A stretch of 64,000 nt of DNA from contig NZ_CP032157.1 in NCBI RefSeq assembly GCF_003555545.1, positions 4,344,546 to 4,408,545 of the forward strand. The letters are read 5' to 3'. Source of the DNA: Paraflavitalea soli (GTDB taxonomy: Bacteria > Bacteroidota > Bacteroidia > Chitinophagales > Chitinophagaceae). This document shows, piece after piece, positions 33,501-41,810 of the stretch (position 1 is the first letter of the stretch; each line of letters begins with the position of its first letter). The notes under the pieces were generated by a model. That model was not told the origin of the DNA. It did not search any database and worked only from the letters and a program-made list of their open reading frames with translations. Made by a program: the position numbers and the translations under genes.

Positions 33501-35673
33501 TTCCGTACAGGTTAGTAAGGAACAGATTCAGGTAGTTTACAATACCATAGTGCGTGCTTGCTACAAAAGCGATACTTCCACGTTGTTTGGCCAATACGAA
33601 TTTTTCAGACAGGGTTTCATTAACTGCCAGCCGTTGAGGATAATAGGTAAAGAAGTTACCCGCATTACAGCCATTGACGAAAAACACCGGGTACTTACCC
33701 TGATTACTGTAGTTCTGTGGGTTATCAAGGTTGAACTCCAGGGTGGTTGCAGATGAATGCCCGAAATAATTCAAAAAAGCAATTCCATCAGAAAAGAGCT
33801 TTGCTATCTGATCCGATGCCAGCTGGTCAGATGTACCGGCTACTGATTTGCAGAAAGTAGATACTTTTCCTCCAAATAAAGTGTCTTCCACAATTTGCTT
33901 GTACACACCCATATAGTTACACAATACTGATCCCAGGTATGCATCGGTGGCGCCGGTAACCTGCACTACATTCTTCATCCATTCACGGGCAGCCAGCGTA
34001 TTAGGAGCATTCTGCTGTTGATTTTCGTATTCTTTTACTTTTTCCAGGTAATCTTCAATTTCTTTGCCGCTCACCACAGAAAGCCGTCCGATGGGCGTCA
34101 CCGGGATGGGGCTGGAAACAGTGGCCGAACTAAGCAGGTTGTCCGAAGCGGGGTTACCAAACGTAGGGACAATATTCAATTTATCGATGATCGGATCCGT
34201 AATATGTGTGCGGTACTCATAGTACGTCATTCCACGTCCGATAAGAAATACATTTTTAAGCGATCCCGAAAAGGTTGCCCGGGCAAACCGTATAAAATTG
34301 CGCACTGAAAGGGGATGCTTTTTGATACCAAATGCAAACTGATCCACCAGTTCATCGATATCCGCCACAATCACATTATATCCGCCGCCTGCAGTTGACT
34401 GGCGGTAAGCTTTATAGTCATTTACCGGGTTATTGCCAGCGGATCCTACATAAAGAGAAGGATGGCTAATGATCATATAATTACCCTGATTAGCCGCCAG
34501 GGAGTAATTGATAAATGTTTTTGTAGTAAGCGAACTAACGGTTGATACATTAGCAGCTTCTGCATTTACGAGTACCAGGTCACGCGCCGCGCCTGAACCA
34601 GGCAAGGCAAACAATATTGATCCGGGTGTGGTAGTAATATCTGCCACATAACGTTCTCCCAGGGCCATGTCATATAAAACAGGCGGCGTGCTGCCGTAAT
34701 CGAATTCTTTAATGGCCAGGAAATAGCCGGCGGCTTTGGCCGGCAGTGTGAATTTGAAATTTTTAAGATTCCCAAACTTGAATTCGCGCGGATAAGTTAT
34801 TTCATAATAGGATATCACCATCCGGTCTGTGCTGATGGGTGAGCCATTGGTAAATTGTACAATAGCGGTACCACTTTGAATAGTGGTAGCAGGAAAGGTG
34901 GCTGTTGTATGCAGGTCATTAAAATAATCCATTACCACATCCTTCACCACAGAGCCATTCACAGCGGCTTTTATAGTACGGGGATTCAATGCATTACCGA
35001 CTACACCAAATCTCAACGTCGCATCCGGACCGCTGGGATATACAGAAAGGCCTGTAAGTGCAGTTGACAATGGACCAGCTGGGTATATGTCACCACTTGC
35101 CCAGAATTCTCCTTTATCATAAGAAGAAGAATACAGGTATTCTCTCAGATCAACAGCAAATCCGAAGTTGATCCTGTTCTTAAAATAACTGCCCGCTGTA
35201 TACATCAGATAGGGCTCTTGGGGAGGTACAGGCCCCCCCACATTGTTGACTACATCCTGGTACCTGAAACCTGATTGATCATTATTTACGCTCAGGAAAT
35301 AAACAGCCGTATCTGAATTCAGGTTAATTTTATCTGAATGCTGATAGGCGGGATCCCGGTACATGGGTTTATCTGCTTTCCCATCATTGGGTTGGGCCCA
35401 AAATTCCAAATAACCATTTGCCGGCAATACACCGCTGGCCACAGAAGGGTAAAAAGGCACCTTTACTCCATTGCGCCACAATTCAAAGTTCTGCACCTGT
35501 GTGCCGCCAATGCCCGCTGCATCCAGGCTTGCTTTGGAAATACGTAATAAACCTTCAGTAGCTACTTTGAATTTATAATAAGTCTGATTGAACTTTATCC
35601 ATTCGTTGTTATATGACTGGGCAGCTACGGACAAAGCTGCCAGCATGAACAACAGAGTAAAAATTCGCTTCAT
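30595..35673 (-). CDS. porU2: PorU2-like gingipain-family (C25) protein with T9SS C-terminal domain
   Basis: Translation from ATG at 35673 gives 1692 residues with a signal peptide (FMLAALSVAAQ). The C25 peptidase domain has the catalytic His in NYFGHSSATTLEF near residue 640 and Cys in FVNGCNAGNFF near residue 668. Then come CARDB-like Ig domains (residues about 800-1550) and a C-terminal FlgD-like sorting domain with NYPNPFSTSTAFVFTI and GVYLYRVVTS, which directs type IX secretion. PorU is the sortase that removes such domains; this longer variant, paired with a PorV-like gene, is the PorU2 type. The substrate range is unknown. A start five codons upstream (35688) is possible. Confidence 0.82.
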   Translation of the reverse strand: MKRIFTLLFMLAALSVAAQSYNNEWIKFNQTYYKFKVATEGLLRISKASLDAAGIGGTQVQNFELWRNGVKVPFYPSVASGVLPANGYLEFWAQPNDGKADKPMYRDPAYQHSDKINLNSDTAVYFLSVNNDQSGFRYQDVVNNVGGPVPPQEPYLMYTAGSYFKNRINFGFAVDLREYLYSSSYDKGEFWASGDIYPAGPLSTALTGLSVYPSGPDATLRFGVVGNALNPRTIKAAVNGSVVKDVVMDYFNDLHTTATFPATTIQSGTAIVQFTNGSPISTDRMVISYYEITYPREFKFGNLKNFKFTLPAKAAGYFLAIKEFDYGSTPPVLYDMALGERYVADITTTPGSILFALPGSGAARDLVLVNAEAANVSTVSSLTTKTFINYSLAANQGNYMIISHPSLYVGSAGNNPVNDYKAYRQSTAGGGYNVIVADIDELVDQFAFGIKKHPLSVRNFIRFARATFSGSLKNVFLIGRGMTYYEYRTHITDPIIDKLNIVPTFGNPASDNLLSSATVSSPIPVTPIGRLSVVSGKEIEDYLEKVKEYENQQQNAPNTLAAREWMKNVVQVTGATDAYLGSVLCNYMGVYKQIVEDTLFGGKVSTFCKSVAGTSDQLASDQIAKLFSDGIAFLNYFGHSSATTLEFNLDNPQNYSNQGKYPVFFVNGCNAGNFFTYYPQRLAVNETLSEKFVLAKQRGSIAFVASTHYGIVNYLNLFLTNLYGTISRTDFNKSLGETSRDAFQMMQNATGPSDFYTRLHAEQITLHGDPALRINAQGKPDYIVEESSIKVNPTFVSIAETHFELKVRLVNLGRATDDSIVVQVKQQYPNGSSAVLYREKRAAITFADSITINVPIVSTRDKGAHIITVNIDDDHVVDEVAEDNNTASKQLNIYQDEARPTFPYDMAIIKDPAQKLYATTANPLSTLKSYIIEIDTTEQFNSIDKKSKTISSGGGVVEYDPQLSYLDSTVYYWRISPVPVANGNFQWVNQSFMFKNNVEGYNQSHLFQQEKSTVERMYLDTETRQWKYGLRKNKLVIKNCIFQTGCATDPEFGVTVNDENYIASACVGNSLIFIVFDSVTFKPWKNVDDVMPKPNSLHRYGSGDANCAPNRWYNFEFSYMTAASRKKMMDFMDIIPTGSFVLVKSVFHSNPESYIQTWQKDTLLYGSNNSIYHKLLAAGFVDIDTVTTSRAWAFVYKKGANTNNSTFVPKYAVAKSFEDRITMNVECFTPDTVGYVTSPVFGPAASWKEVRWHGTSLEQPSADKPTVDVIGISPSFAETTLYTLDKNSQQFDISTVDAANYPYMKLKLRNADSVALTPYQLDYWRVYYTPVPEGSMAANILLDAKDTIEVGETFKFAIAFKNLSKHDFDSMVVKAVITDNSNVPHIIPLSKQKAIVSGDTVAIKFELNSKDYIGNNTLYVEVNPDNNQPEQYHFNNFLYHNIYVKADNTNPFLDVTFDGIHILNRDIVSAKPHIQIRLKDEAKHLLLNDTSLSSVEVKYPNGTTRTYHFDNDTLRFTPATSGTDNSAVLDFTPAFTSQVNPEGDEYELIVRGKDRSGNKAGTEYRVSFRVINKPMISNLLNYPNPFSTSTAFVFTITGSEIPQNIKIQVLTVTGKIVREITIDELGPLRIGRNITEFKWDGTDQYGQKLANGVYLYRVVTSLNGKSMDKYRSTSDNTDKFFTNGYGKMYLMR

Positions 35674-35713
35674 AGTATGATGTTTCAAGGTTTTCTTCAG
35701 GGATTATGACTGA

Positions 35714-36829
35714 TTACTTTTTTTGTTTTTTCCTTAGATCCAGTTTCAACGAAAAAACATGCGTATATAACGGATTAGATTGATTAGCCAGATTGGTAAA
35801 TGCATAGTCGATCTGCACATCGGATATTTTGAATCCTGCACCTACGCTGGGTTGATAGATCCAGATCTTTTTTTGGTTGGTGATATCATCATCGTCAAGT
35901 CCTTTCTGAAGGTTATTAACACCTCCTCTTACAAAGAAGACGTCTTTCCACGCAAGCTCCAACCCGATCTTGGGATCTACACTCACTACATCTGATCCCC
36001 ATACGGTATTGCGCTTGCCATCGAAGGTAAGGTCTACATTCGCCTCAGCCAGTAAACCCAGGGTGCGGCTGATCTTAAAATTATAAGCACCCCCTAGAAT
36101 CAGTCTGGGAGCGGTAAGTTCTGTTGATTTGACGGGTATCTCATTTTTGGTAAGAAAGAACACTTCTCTTTCGCGCTCATTGAGGTTAAATGTCCAGGCA
36201 TTAAAAGTGGTAGTTACATCCCTCACAGTAGCACCCAGTTGCAACCGTTTGCTTTTGTATTGCAAACCGAGGTCGAAACCGAATCCCCAACCGGTAGCAA
36301 AATCTCCTGCTTTACGATGGATCACTTTAGCATTGACTCCGAAGCTTAAGCTTTTTTCGGGATCACGCAATTTTATAGGTTGTGCAAAAGATAAGAGGAA
36401 GGCATAATCGGCAGAAGAAAAACTGGTAATGTTGTTGTAATTGATAGTACCATCGGCTTCTACCAGGAAGATGGTATTCGGGATATCATCCACCGCGAAG
36501 CGAAGGAGCGACAAAGCCAATACCCTTTTGTTATCCTTCAGCGGGATCGCCAGGCTGCCATAATCGTATTTGCCGATACCTGCAAAATATTCAGCATGCA
36601 TCAGATTCAGCTGAGGCTGGTCCTTAACATGTACCAGACCCGCCGGATTCCAATAACCAGCCGTACCATCATGCACACTGGCCACCTGGGCACTCCCCAT
36701 TGCAAGACCGCGGGCGCCTGCACCAATATTCAAAAACTCATTGGAATATTTGCGAAATTGAGCATAGGAACTTTGTTGTGATAATAGGACTATCACAAGG
36801 GTTACGACAACACATGAAGCTCTCTTCAT
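35714..36829 (-). CDS. porV2: PorV2-like outer-membrane beta-barrel protein (type IX secretion)
   Basis: From ATG at 36829 (MKRASCVVVTLVIV) the protein is 371 residues with a signal peptide ending SSYAQ. It has the PorV/PorQ family start FLNIGAGARGLAMGSAQVAS and GTAGYWNPAGLV, then alternating beta strands of an FadL-like barrel ending VFSLKLDLRKKQKK. PorV shuttles T9SS cargo to the sortase PorU. It lies 40 bases before porU2 on the same strand, so both form an operon. A start ten codons upstream is also open. Confidence 0.82.
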   Translation of the reverse strand: MKRASCVVVTLVIVLLSQQSSYAQFRKYSNEFLNIGAGARGLAMGSAQVASVHDGTAGYWNPAGLVHVKDQPQLNLMHAEYFAGIGKYDYGSLAIPLKDNKRVLALSLLRFAVDDIPNTIFLVEADGTINYNNITSFSSADYAFLLSFAQPIKLRDPEKSLSFGVNAKVIHRKAGDFATGWGFGFDLGLQYKSKRLQLGATVRDVTTTFNAWTFNLNEREREVFFLTKNEIPVKSTELTAPRLILGGAYNFKISRTLGLLAEANVDLTFDGKRNTVWGSDVVSVDPKIGLELAWKDVFFVRGGVNNLQKGLDDDDITNQKKIWIYQPSVGAGFKISDVQIDYAFTNLANQSNPLYTHVFSLKLDLRKKQKK

Positions 36830-37160
36830 TGATCCAATTTTCGGAATAAGCAATTTCATTTACAAAGGTTATTTCATTATGATATTGGCTGCACGTACCC
36901 TGAGACAGTTGGGCCGATCGCTGAAAATGAGCCATTTCAGGCCACCGGAACCTAACTAAGACTAACGATTTTTATGACGAAAATATTGCTTCTGCCCGGG
37001 TAAACCTGCTGTAATCCTTACATTTGCACAATTCATTGATTTACCTTGCAATGAGGCCATAACGCCTAATTAAATACGCTATTGGGGCCTGAACAGTTTG
37101 GATATTCTTTTTTTTATTCAGCTTTACCATTAGCTACTCAATGTCAAAGATATATATATT
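36830..37160. promoter_or_regulatory. Divergent promoter region of porV2 and tyrS
   Basis: The region between two divergent genes has no coding signal. On the plus strand TACATTTG at 37019-37026, followed by C, is an exact -7 box; no well-spaced -33 TTTG is seen. It would give tyrS a leader near 130 bases. I see no T-box. Confidence 0.5.
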
Positions 37161-38438
37161 ATGAACCTAATAGAAGAATTACGGTGGAGGGGCATGCTCG
37201 CAGACATTATGCCCGGCACCGAAGAGCAATTGAAAAAGGAAATGACCACGGCTTATATTGGCTTTGACCCTACGGCCGATAGTCTCCATATTGGTAGCCT
37301 GGTACCTATTCTGTTACTGGTACACCTCCAAAAAGCTGGTCATAAGCCCATTGCACTGGTAGGAGGCGCCACCGGCATGATCGGTGATCCTTCCATGAAA
37401 AGTGAAGAGCGTAACCTGTTGAGTGAAGAGCAGTTACAGGTAAATGTAGAGGGAATCCGGAATCAACTGTCGAAGTTCCTGGATTTTGACCCGGCAAAAC
37501 CCAATGCTGCCGAAATGACCAATAACTACGATTGGTTTAAAGAGATCTCCTTTATCCATTTTCTGCGGGATGTAGGTAAACACCTCACAGTCAATTACAT
37601 GATGGCCAAAGACAGTGTGAAGAAACGCATTGAGGGCGATACAGGCATCAGCTATACAGAGTTTGCTTACCAGCTGATGCAGGGATATGATTTTTACTGG
37701 CTGTATACCCATAAGAACTGTAAGCTCCAGATGGGCGGAAGCGACCAATGGGGCAATATCACCACCGGTACCGAGCTGGTACGCCGGAAGGCTGGCGGAG
37801 AAGCTTTTGCTTTTACCTGCCCGCTGATCACCAAGGCCGATGGCACTAAATTCGGCAAAACAGAGAAAGGCAATGTTTGGCTGGATGCCAGCAAAACTAC
37901 CCCCTACCAATTTTACCAATTCTGGCTGAATGCAAATGATGTGGACGCAGAAAAGTGGATCAAGATATTTACCTTCCTAACACCAGAAGTGGTGGATGGA
38001 TTGATCAGCAAACACCAGGAAAATGCCGGAGCACGGGAATTGCAAAAGGCCCTCGCCAGGGAAGTAACTGTGTTTGTTCATGGAGAACAGGGATTGGCAT
38101 CAGCACTGGAAACGACAGAAAAAGCTTTTGCCAACCAGAATGCCCCGGCAGAATCCTTAAGCCTGGAAGACCTGGAAGGAATGGATGGCCTTGAAAAATT
38201 TGAATTCCCTATTGATAAGATCAATTCCGGCGTAGATGTAGTCACCTTCCTGGCCGAAGCAGGCATCTTTCCCAGTAAAGGAGAAGCCCGTAAAACCATT
38301 CAGGGTGGGGGAGTAAGCATTAACCGCAAAAAGGTTGATGATATTCAGCTCACCATAGAAAACAGCCAGTTATTACATGGGCAATACTTGCTGGTACAAA
38401 AAGGCAAAAAGAATAAATACCTGGTCAAGGTCAACTAG
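37161..38438 (+). CDS. tyrS: Tyrosyl-tRNA synthetase
   Basis: The 425-residue protein has the class I HIGH-like motif YIGFDPTADSLHIGSLVP, the QLMQGYDFYWL and QMGGSDQWGNITTG tyrosine-binding segments, the KMSKS-like KFGKTEKGNVWL, and a C-terminal S4 RNA-binding domain (FPSKGEARKTIQGGGVSINRKK). It charges tRNA-Tyr. The gene stands alone with its own terminator. Confidence 0.98.
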   Translation: MNLIEELRWRGMLADIMPGTEEQLKKEMTTAYIGFDPTADSLHIGSLVPILLLVHLQKAGHKPIALVGGATGMIGDPSMKSEERNLLSEEQLQVNVEGIRNQLSKFLDFDPAKPNAAEMTNNYDWFKEISFIHFLRDVGKHLTVNYMMAKDSVKKRIEGDTGISYTEFAYQLMQGYDFYWLYTHKNCKLQMGGSDQWGNITTGTELVRRKAGGEAFAFTCPLITKADGTKFGKTEKGNVWLDASKTTPYQFYQFWLNANDVDAEKWIKIFTFLTPEVVDGLISKHQENAGARELQKALAREVTVFVHGEQGLASALETTEKAFANQNAPAESLSLEDLEGMDGLEKFEFPIDKINSGVDVVTFLAEAGIFPSKGEARKTIQGGGVSINRKKVDDIQLTIENSQLLHGQYLLVQKGKKNKYLVKVN

Positions 38439-38463
38439 GTCTGATGAATAAATAGTATTGATG

Positions 38464-38489
38464 AAGGGATGATCTGTTGATCATCCCTT
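38464..38489 (+). terminator. Intrinsic terminator after tyrS
   Basis: A perfect 11-bp stem (AAGGGATGATC at 38464-38474, complement at 38479-38489) with a four-base loop, followed by TTGTTATTTTA. Confidence 0.88.
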
Positions 38490-38545
38490 TTGTTATTTTA
38501 TACCCCAACCAATGTATCCATTCTTTCGTCTTATCCGTTATAACC

Positions 38546-39442
38546 ATGAAAATCGCTTCAGGTATGAGATCCTATTGCTTTGCCCTGTTAATGACCGTAT
38601 GCTGCCATGCAGCCCGGTCGCAGCAAACAACAGATACCCTGCTGGTGCGCTTTGATTTTAACCAGGCTACGCTCACCAAACCGGCTACCGCTACGCTGGA
38701 TAGCTTTTTACAGCTCAATCCACTGGCTATCATCACCCGGATCTCCCTGGCAGGCCATTGTGACTTTGTAGGCTCCCATCATTACAATGATTCCCTGTCA
38801 CAGGAAAGGGTAAGGACCACCAGGGCATACCTGGAGGGCAAAGGATGTTCCCCTGCCCTGTTTGGCCAGGAAGCCGGACTGGGAAAACGTCAACCGCTGG
38901 AACTTACCACCACTGATGCAGCCAGGGCTACAAACCGGCGGGTAGAACTGATCTTTGGTAAACAGGCGCCGGTTAAGGCTACAGTGCCTCCCAGAGAAGC
39001 GCAAGTGGTGCCAGTGGCATCTGCTGCATCATCCCGTTTATCAGACATGATCAAAGACAGTTCCGTGAAAGTGGGCAGCAAGCTGGTGTTGCCCAATATG
39101 AACTTTGAACCCGGCAGGCATTTTTTATTATCTGGCTCCTTTGGCATTTTACGGGAACTGTACAGGGTGATGAAAGACAACCCTACCCTCCAAATTGAGA
39201 TACATGGTCATGTTTGTTGTATGTCGGGTGGGGTTGATGGTCCCGATGTAGATACCGGCGCTCCGGATCTGTCGGTACAACGGGCAAAAGCTATCTACGA
39301 TTACCTGGTAAGTGCCGGCATTGCAGCTCAGCGCATGCAATACAAGGGATTTGGAAGCAGCCAGAAGCTGTTCCCTGAAGAACGTACGTCCCTGGAAGAA
39401 ACCAAAAACCGCCGGGTTGAGATCAAGATTATTAGTAAGTAA
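38546..39442 (+). CDS. Protein with two OmpA-like peptidoglycan-binding domains
   Basis: From ATG at 38546 the product is 298 residues with a signal peptide (MRSYCFALLMTVCCHAARSQ). It has one OmpA-like domain (VRFDFNQATLTKPATATLD ... ATNRRVELIF) and a second one (LPNMNFEPGRHFLLSGSFG ... KNRRVEIKIIS). Both keep the NRRVE signature that binds diaminopimelate of peptidoglycan. There is no barrel domain, so it is a periplasmic protein that may cross-link or sense the cell wall. The second domain has an unusual inserted loop GHVCCMSGGVDGPDVDTGAP. An in-frame start at 38564 is also plausible. Confidence 0.85.
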   Translation: MKIASGMRSYCFALLMTVCCHAARSQQTTDTLLVRFDFNQATLTKPATATLDSFLQLNPLAIITRISLAGHCDFVGSHHYNDSLSQERVRTTRAYLEGKGCSPALFGQEAGLGKRQPLELTTTDAARATNRRVELIFGKQAPVKATVPPREAQVVPVASAASSRLSDMIKDSSVKVGSKLVLPNMNFEPGRHFLLSGSFGILRELYRVMKDNPTLQIEIHGHVCCMSGGVDGPDVDTGAPDLSVQRAKAIYDYLVSAGIAAQRMQYKGFGSSQKLFPEERTSLEETKNRRVEIKIISK

Positions 39443-39444
39443 TA

Positions 39445-40746
39445 TTAAAATCCTCCTTTCGCAAACTTTTCAATGGCCTGAACCAATACGTCGAGGTTTT
39501 TAGTGGTCGTATAGACATTGGGAGTTACCCGCACCCCTTTAAGGTTCTCCCAATCTACAGTGGTAATATGTATTTTATAATTACTCAACAGGAAATTCTC
39601 CAGTTCACCGGGCTTTTTGCCTTCCACGTTTACCAGTCCAATGGCGCAACCAAATCCTTGTTTCATAGAGGTGCCCAGTTGCACTTTAGGAATATCTTTT
39701 ACGCGGCTCATCCAATAGTTCTTCAGGTAAAACAGGCGCTGCTCTTTGCGCTGCCCGCCAATCATATCATAAAACTCGATGGCTTTACCAATCGCCTGCT
39801 CAATAAAGAAAGGGCGGGTTCCCATGTTCTCAAACTTGCGAATATCTTCACTTTTGGGGTCTGGGGCAGCAAACAGCGGATAGAGATTTTTGATCTTTTC
39901 TTTCTTCACGTACAAAAGCCCGCTTCCTATACAAGCGCTCAGCCATTTATGCAGGCTGGTACCGAAATAATCGGCGCCCAGCTCGGGGATCGTATATGGA
40001 AAATGCGCAAAGCTGTGTGCTCCGTCCACCACTACTTCTATTCCTTTTTGGTGGGCTACATCAGCAATCTTACGCACGGGTAAGATCTGGCCATTCCAGT
40101 TAGCAACATGCGTTAAATGAACCACCTTGGTTTTGGCAGTAAATGCTTTGGTATAAACGCTCGTCATTGCTTCATTGTCTTCGCTTGGCAGTTCGGGTGT
40201 TACCCATACCAGCTTGATGCCATCGCGCAATTCACGCTGTTTCCAGGCATTCATCATATTGGGATAATCGTACTTGCTCAATACTACTTCATCGCCTGCT
40301 TTTAGCGGCAATCCAAAAATGACTGTTTCCAGGGCTTCCGATGCATTGCGGTGAATAGCTATTTCCTCCGGGGAGCAGCCGGCCAGTAATGCCAGGTTCT
40401 TACGCAAGGGCTCCCTACCCTGGTCAAGGATACGCCACATATAGTAACTGGGCGCTTCATTGCTCAGGTCGTGGTAACGCTTCATGGCATCCTGTACCGT
40501 TTTGGGAGAAGGTGATACCCCGCCATTATTCAGGTTGATCAATGAGGGAGAAACGGTGTAGGATTGCTGCACATAATACCAGAAATCCTCTTCTCCTGCC
40601 AACTGATCGGGGGGAATACTGGCTGCCTGTTGCAATGCATGATCAAGATTCCGGCTCCAGGCAGGCTGTGTAATAGCTGCCAATAAGCCGGTAGCAGAAA
40701 AAATTCCTGTTTTATTAAGGAAGGAGCGACGGGTATAGGGATTCAT
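39445..40746 (-). CDS. PLP-dependent class V aminotransferase (isopenicillin-N-epimerase-like), Tat-exported
   Basis: The 433-residue protein starts MNPYTRRSFLNKTGIFSATG, a twin-arginine signal, so it probably folds with its cofactor and is exported to the periplasm. The catalytic part has SLINLNNGGVSPSP, the HRNASEALETVIFGLPL substrate loop, VVVDGAHSFAHFP with the PLP-binding Asp, and SLHKWLSACIGSG with the Schiff-base Lys. Similar proteins are annotated as isopenicillin N epimerase-like or cysteine desulfurase-like; the substrate is not known. It lies three bases from the convergent OmpA-domain gene. Confidence 0.85.
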   Translation of the reverse strand: MNPYTRRSFLNKTGIFSATGLLAAITQPAWSRNLDHALQQAASIPPDQLAGEEDFWYYVQQSYTVSPSLINLNNGGVSPSPKTVQDAMKRYHDLSNEAPSYYMWRILDQGREPLRKNLALLAGCSPEEIAIHRNASEALETVIFGLPLKAGDEVVLSKYDYPNMMNAWKQRELRDGIKLVWVTPELPSEDNEAMTSVYTKAFTAKTKVVHLTHVANWNGQILPVRKIADVAHQKGIEVVVDGAHSFAHFPYTIPELGADYFGTSLHKWLSACIGSGLLYVKKEKIKNLYPLFAAPDPKSEDIRKFENMGTRPFFIEQAIGKAIEFYDMIGGQRKEQRLFYLKNYWMSRVKDIPKVQLGTSMKQGFGCAIGLVNVEGKKPGELENFLLSNYKIHITTVDWENLKGVRVTPNVYTTTKNLDVLVQAIEKFAKGGF

Positions 40747-40852
40747 GTGCCTTGGTTTATCGGAAAATTAAACAATAATTCCCCTTCAATTGTGCACTTT
40801 ATGACCTGTGGCAAAGAATGTTATGGAAGTAAATGATTTTTCTTAAAAACCA

Positions 40853-40884
40853 TTTGGCGCAAATGATTGGAACACCTATTTTTG
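40853..40884 (+). promoter_or_regulatory. tRNA-Gln promoter (consensus)
   Basis: TTTG (40853-40856) and TATTTTTG (40877-40884), with 20 bases between them, match the Bacteroidota -33/-7 consensus exactly. The tRNA starts 28 bases later. Confidence 0.9.
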
Positions 40885-40911
40885 CACTCCCAATTGAGAA
40901 ATTGGCAAGGC

Positions 40912-40982
40912 TGCCCGATAGTATAATGGTAGTACAACTGATTTTGGTTCAGTTTGTCTAGGTTCGAATCCTGGTCGGGCAA
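40912..40982 (+). tRNA. tRNA-Gln (anticodon TTG)
   Basis: Acceptor TGCCCGA/TCGGGCA, D arm TATAATGGTAGTA, anticodon stem-loop ACTGA-TTTTGGT-TCAGT (anticodon TTG) and T arm CTAGGTTCGAATCCTGG are all intact. A strong terminator follows at once. Confidence 0.96.
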
Positions 40983-40984
40983 CA

Positions 40985-41019
40985 AAAAGGCCACAACTTA
41001 TAAAGTTGCGGCCTTTTTT
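40985..41019 (+). terminator. Intrinsic terminator after tRNA-Gln
   Basis: AAAAGGCC and CAACTT pair with AAGTTG and GGCCTTTT across one mismatch, with loop ATA, then TT. The A-run on the other side also lets it end the convergent gene at 41032. Confidence 0.88.
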
Positions 41020-41031
41020 CTTTTCTGGTGG

Positions 41032-41637
41032 TTACAGGTTAGCCCAGATGGTGTACACCTTTATTTTGAATTCATAGGTAATGAGTGAATTTGTTTCGCC
41101 GGTGGCTTGTACAATAATTTCACTGTTGCTGCTGGTGATGGAATAATCGGCAGAAGACAATCCACTGCCTAAATACTCCGTAGGCTCCACAGTTGACAAG
41201 GTGCCGGCATTGATCAGCCATCCGGCATCTACCAGGAAACCTCTTTTCTTTTTCCCTTCCAATGAGCTGTTTCCCCTGTCCAGTATGCCATTGCATACTA
41301 CTTCCAACCGGTATTTGTACCCTGGTTTTGTGGGCAGGGCAAAGGCAGTTACCGGGTTGGCATCGGTTGTACTTATCTGCACCGTGTACTCCTCCACTAA
41401 GTCGTCCACCGCTGCTGCTGTAGTAAGCTGGGTATACATACTATCCATCAACCACTGGTATTTGGCCAGCCATTCCCGTTTGGATTTGATGGACCGGATG
41501 GTTTTGGAGGGTTCGCTGAACCGGCCGGCTGTTCCACTTAAAGAATTGCCGAATGTGTAGGAATCACCGGAAACAGATTGGGCCCGGATAAGGATTGTTG
41601 TAAAAAGCATCATCACTAATAAAAGGATCTTTTGCAT
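41032..41637 (-). CDS. Secreted protein of unknown function
   Basis: From ATG at 41637 (MQKILLLVMMLFTTILIRAQ) the product is 201 residues with a clear signal peptide. The mature part is beta-rich, with YKYRLEVVCNGILDRGNSSL, KKRGFLVDAGW and a C-terminal ITYEFKIKVYTIW. I do not recognise a family. The longest frame extends 61 codons further and across the regulator's control region, but that part has no coding character. It lies divergent from a LexA-like regulator, which may control it. Confidence 0.7.
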   Translation of the reverse strand: MQKILLLVMMLFTTILIRAQSVSGDSYTFGNSLSGTAGRFSEPSKTIRSIKSKREWLAKYQWLMDSMYTQLTTAAAVDDLVEEYTVQISTTDANPVTAFALPTKPGYKYRLEVVCNGILDRGNSSLEGKKKRGFLVDAGWLINAGTLSTVEPTEYLGSGLSSADYSITSSNSEIIVQATGETNSLITYEFKIKVYTIWANL

Positions 41638-41708
41638 GGCTAAGGTGTTTTTGTTATTTTTTAATGTAGACATTTCCATTTTTTTACGCCCAAAGGGCAA
41701 TTTTCTCC

Positions 41709-41808
41709 GATAATGTTTGTTATTTTGTTTGACGGGAAGCAAAGATAATGGAGATTTCTCCATAAAACAAGCTCCTTCATTTGGATATTTTTCCACATTA
41801 TCATTATC
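41709..41808. promoter_or_regulatory. GATAATG/CATTATC repeats in a divergent control region
   Basis: The seven-mer GATAATG occurs at 41709-41715 and 41744-41750, and its complement CATTATC at 41796-41802 and 41802-41808. A GGAGA-TT-TCTCC inverted repeat lies at 41750-41761. Four copies in 100 bases directly before the LexA-like gene suggest an autoregulatory operator; this is inference. Confidence 0.45.
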
Positions 41809-41810
41809 AT

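Noticed and set aside
40747-41031. tRNA-Gln as an integration site
   Set aside because: No duplicate of the tRNA 3' end and no integrase next to it.
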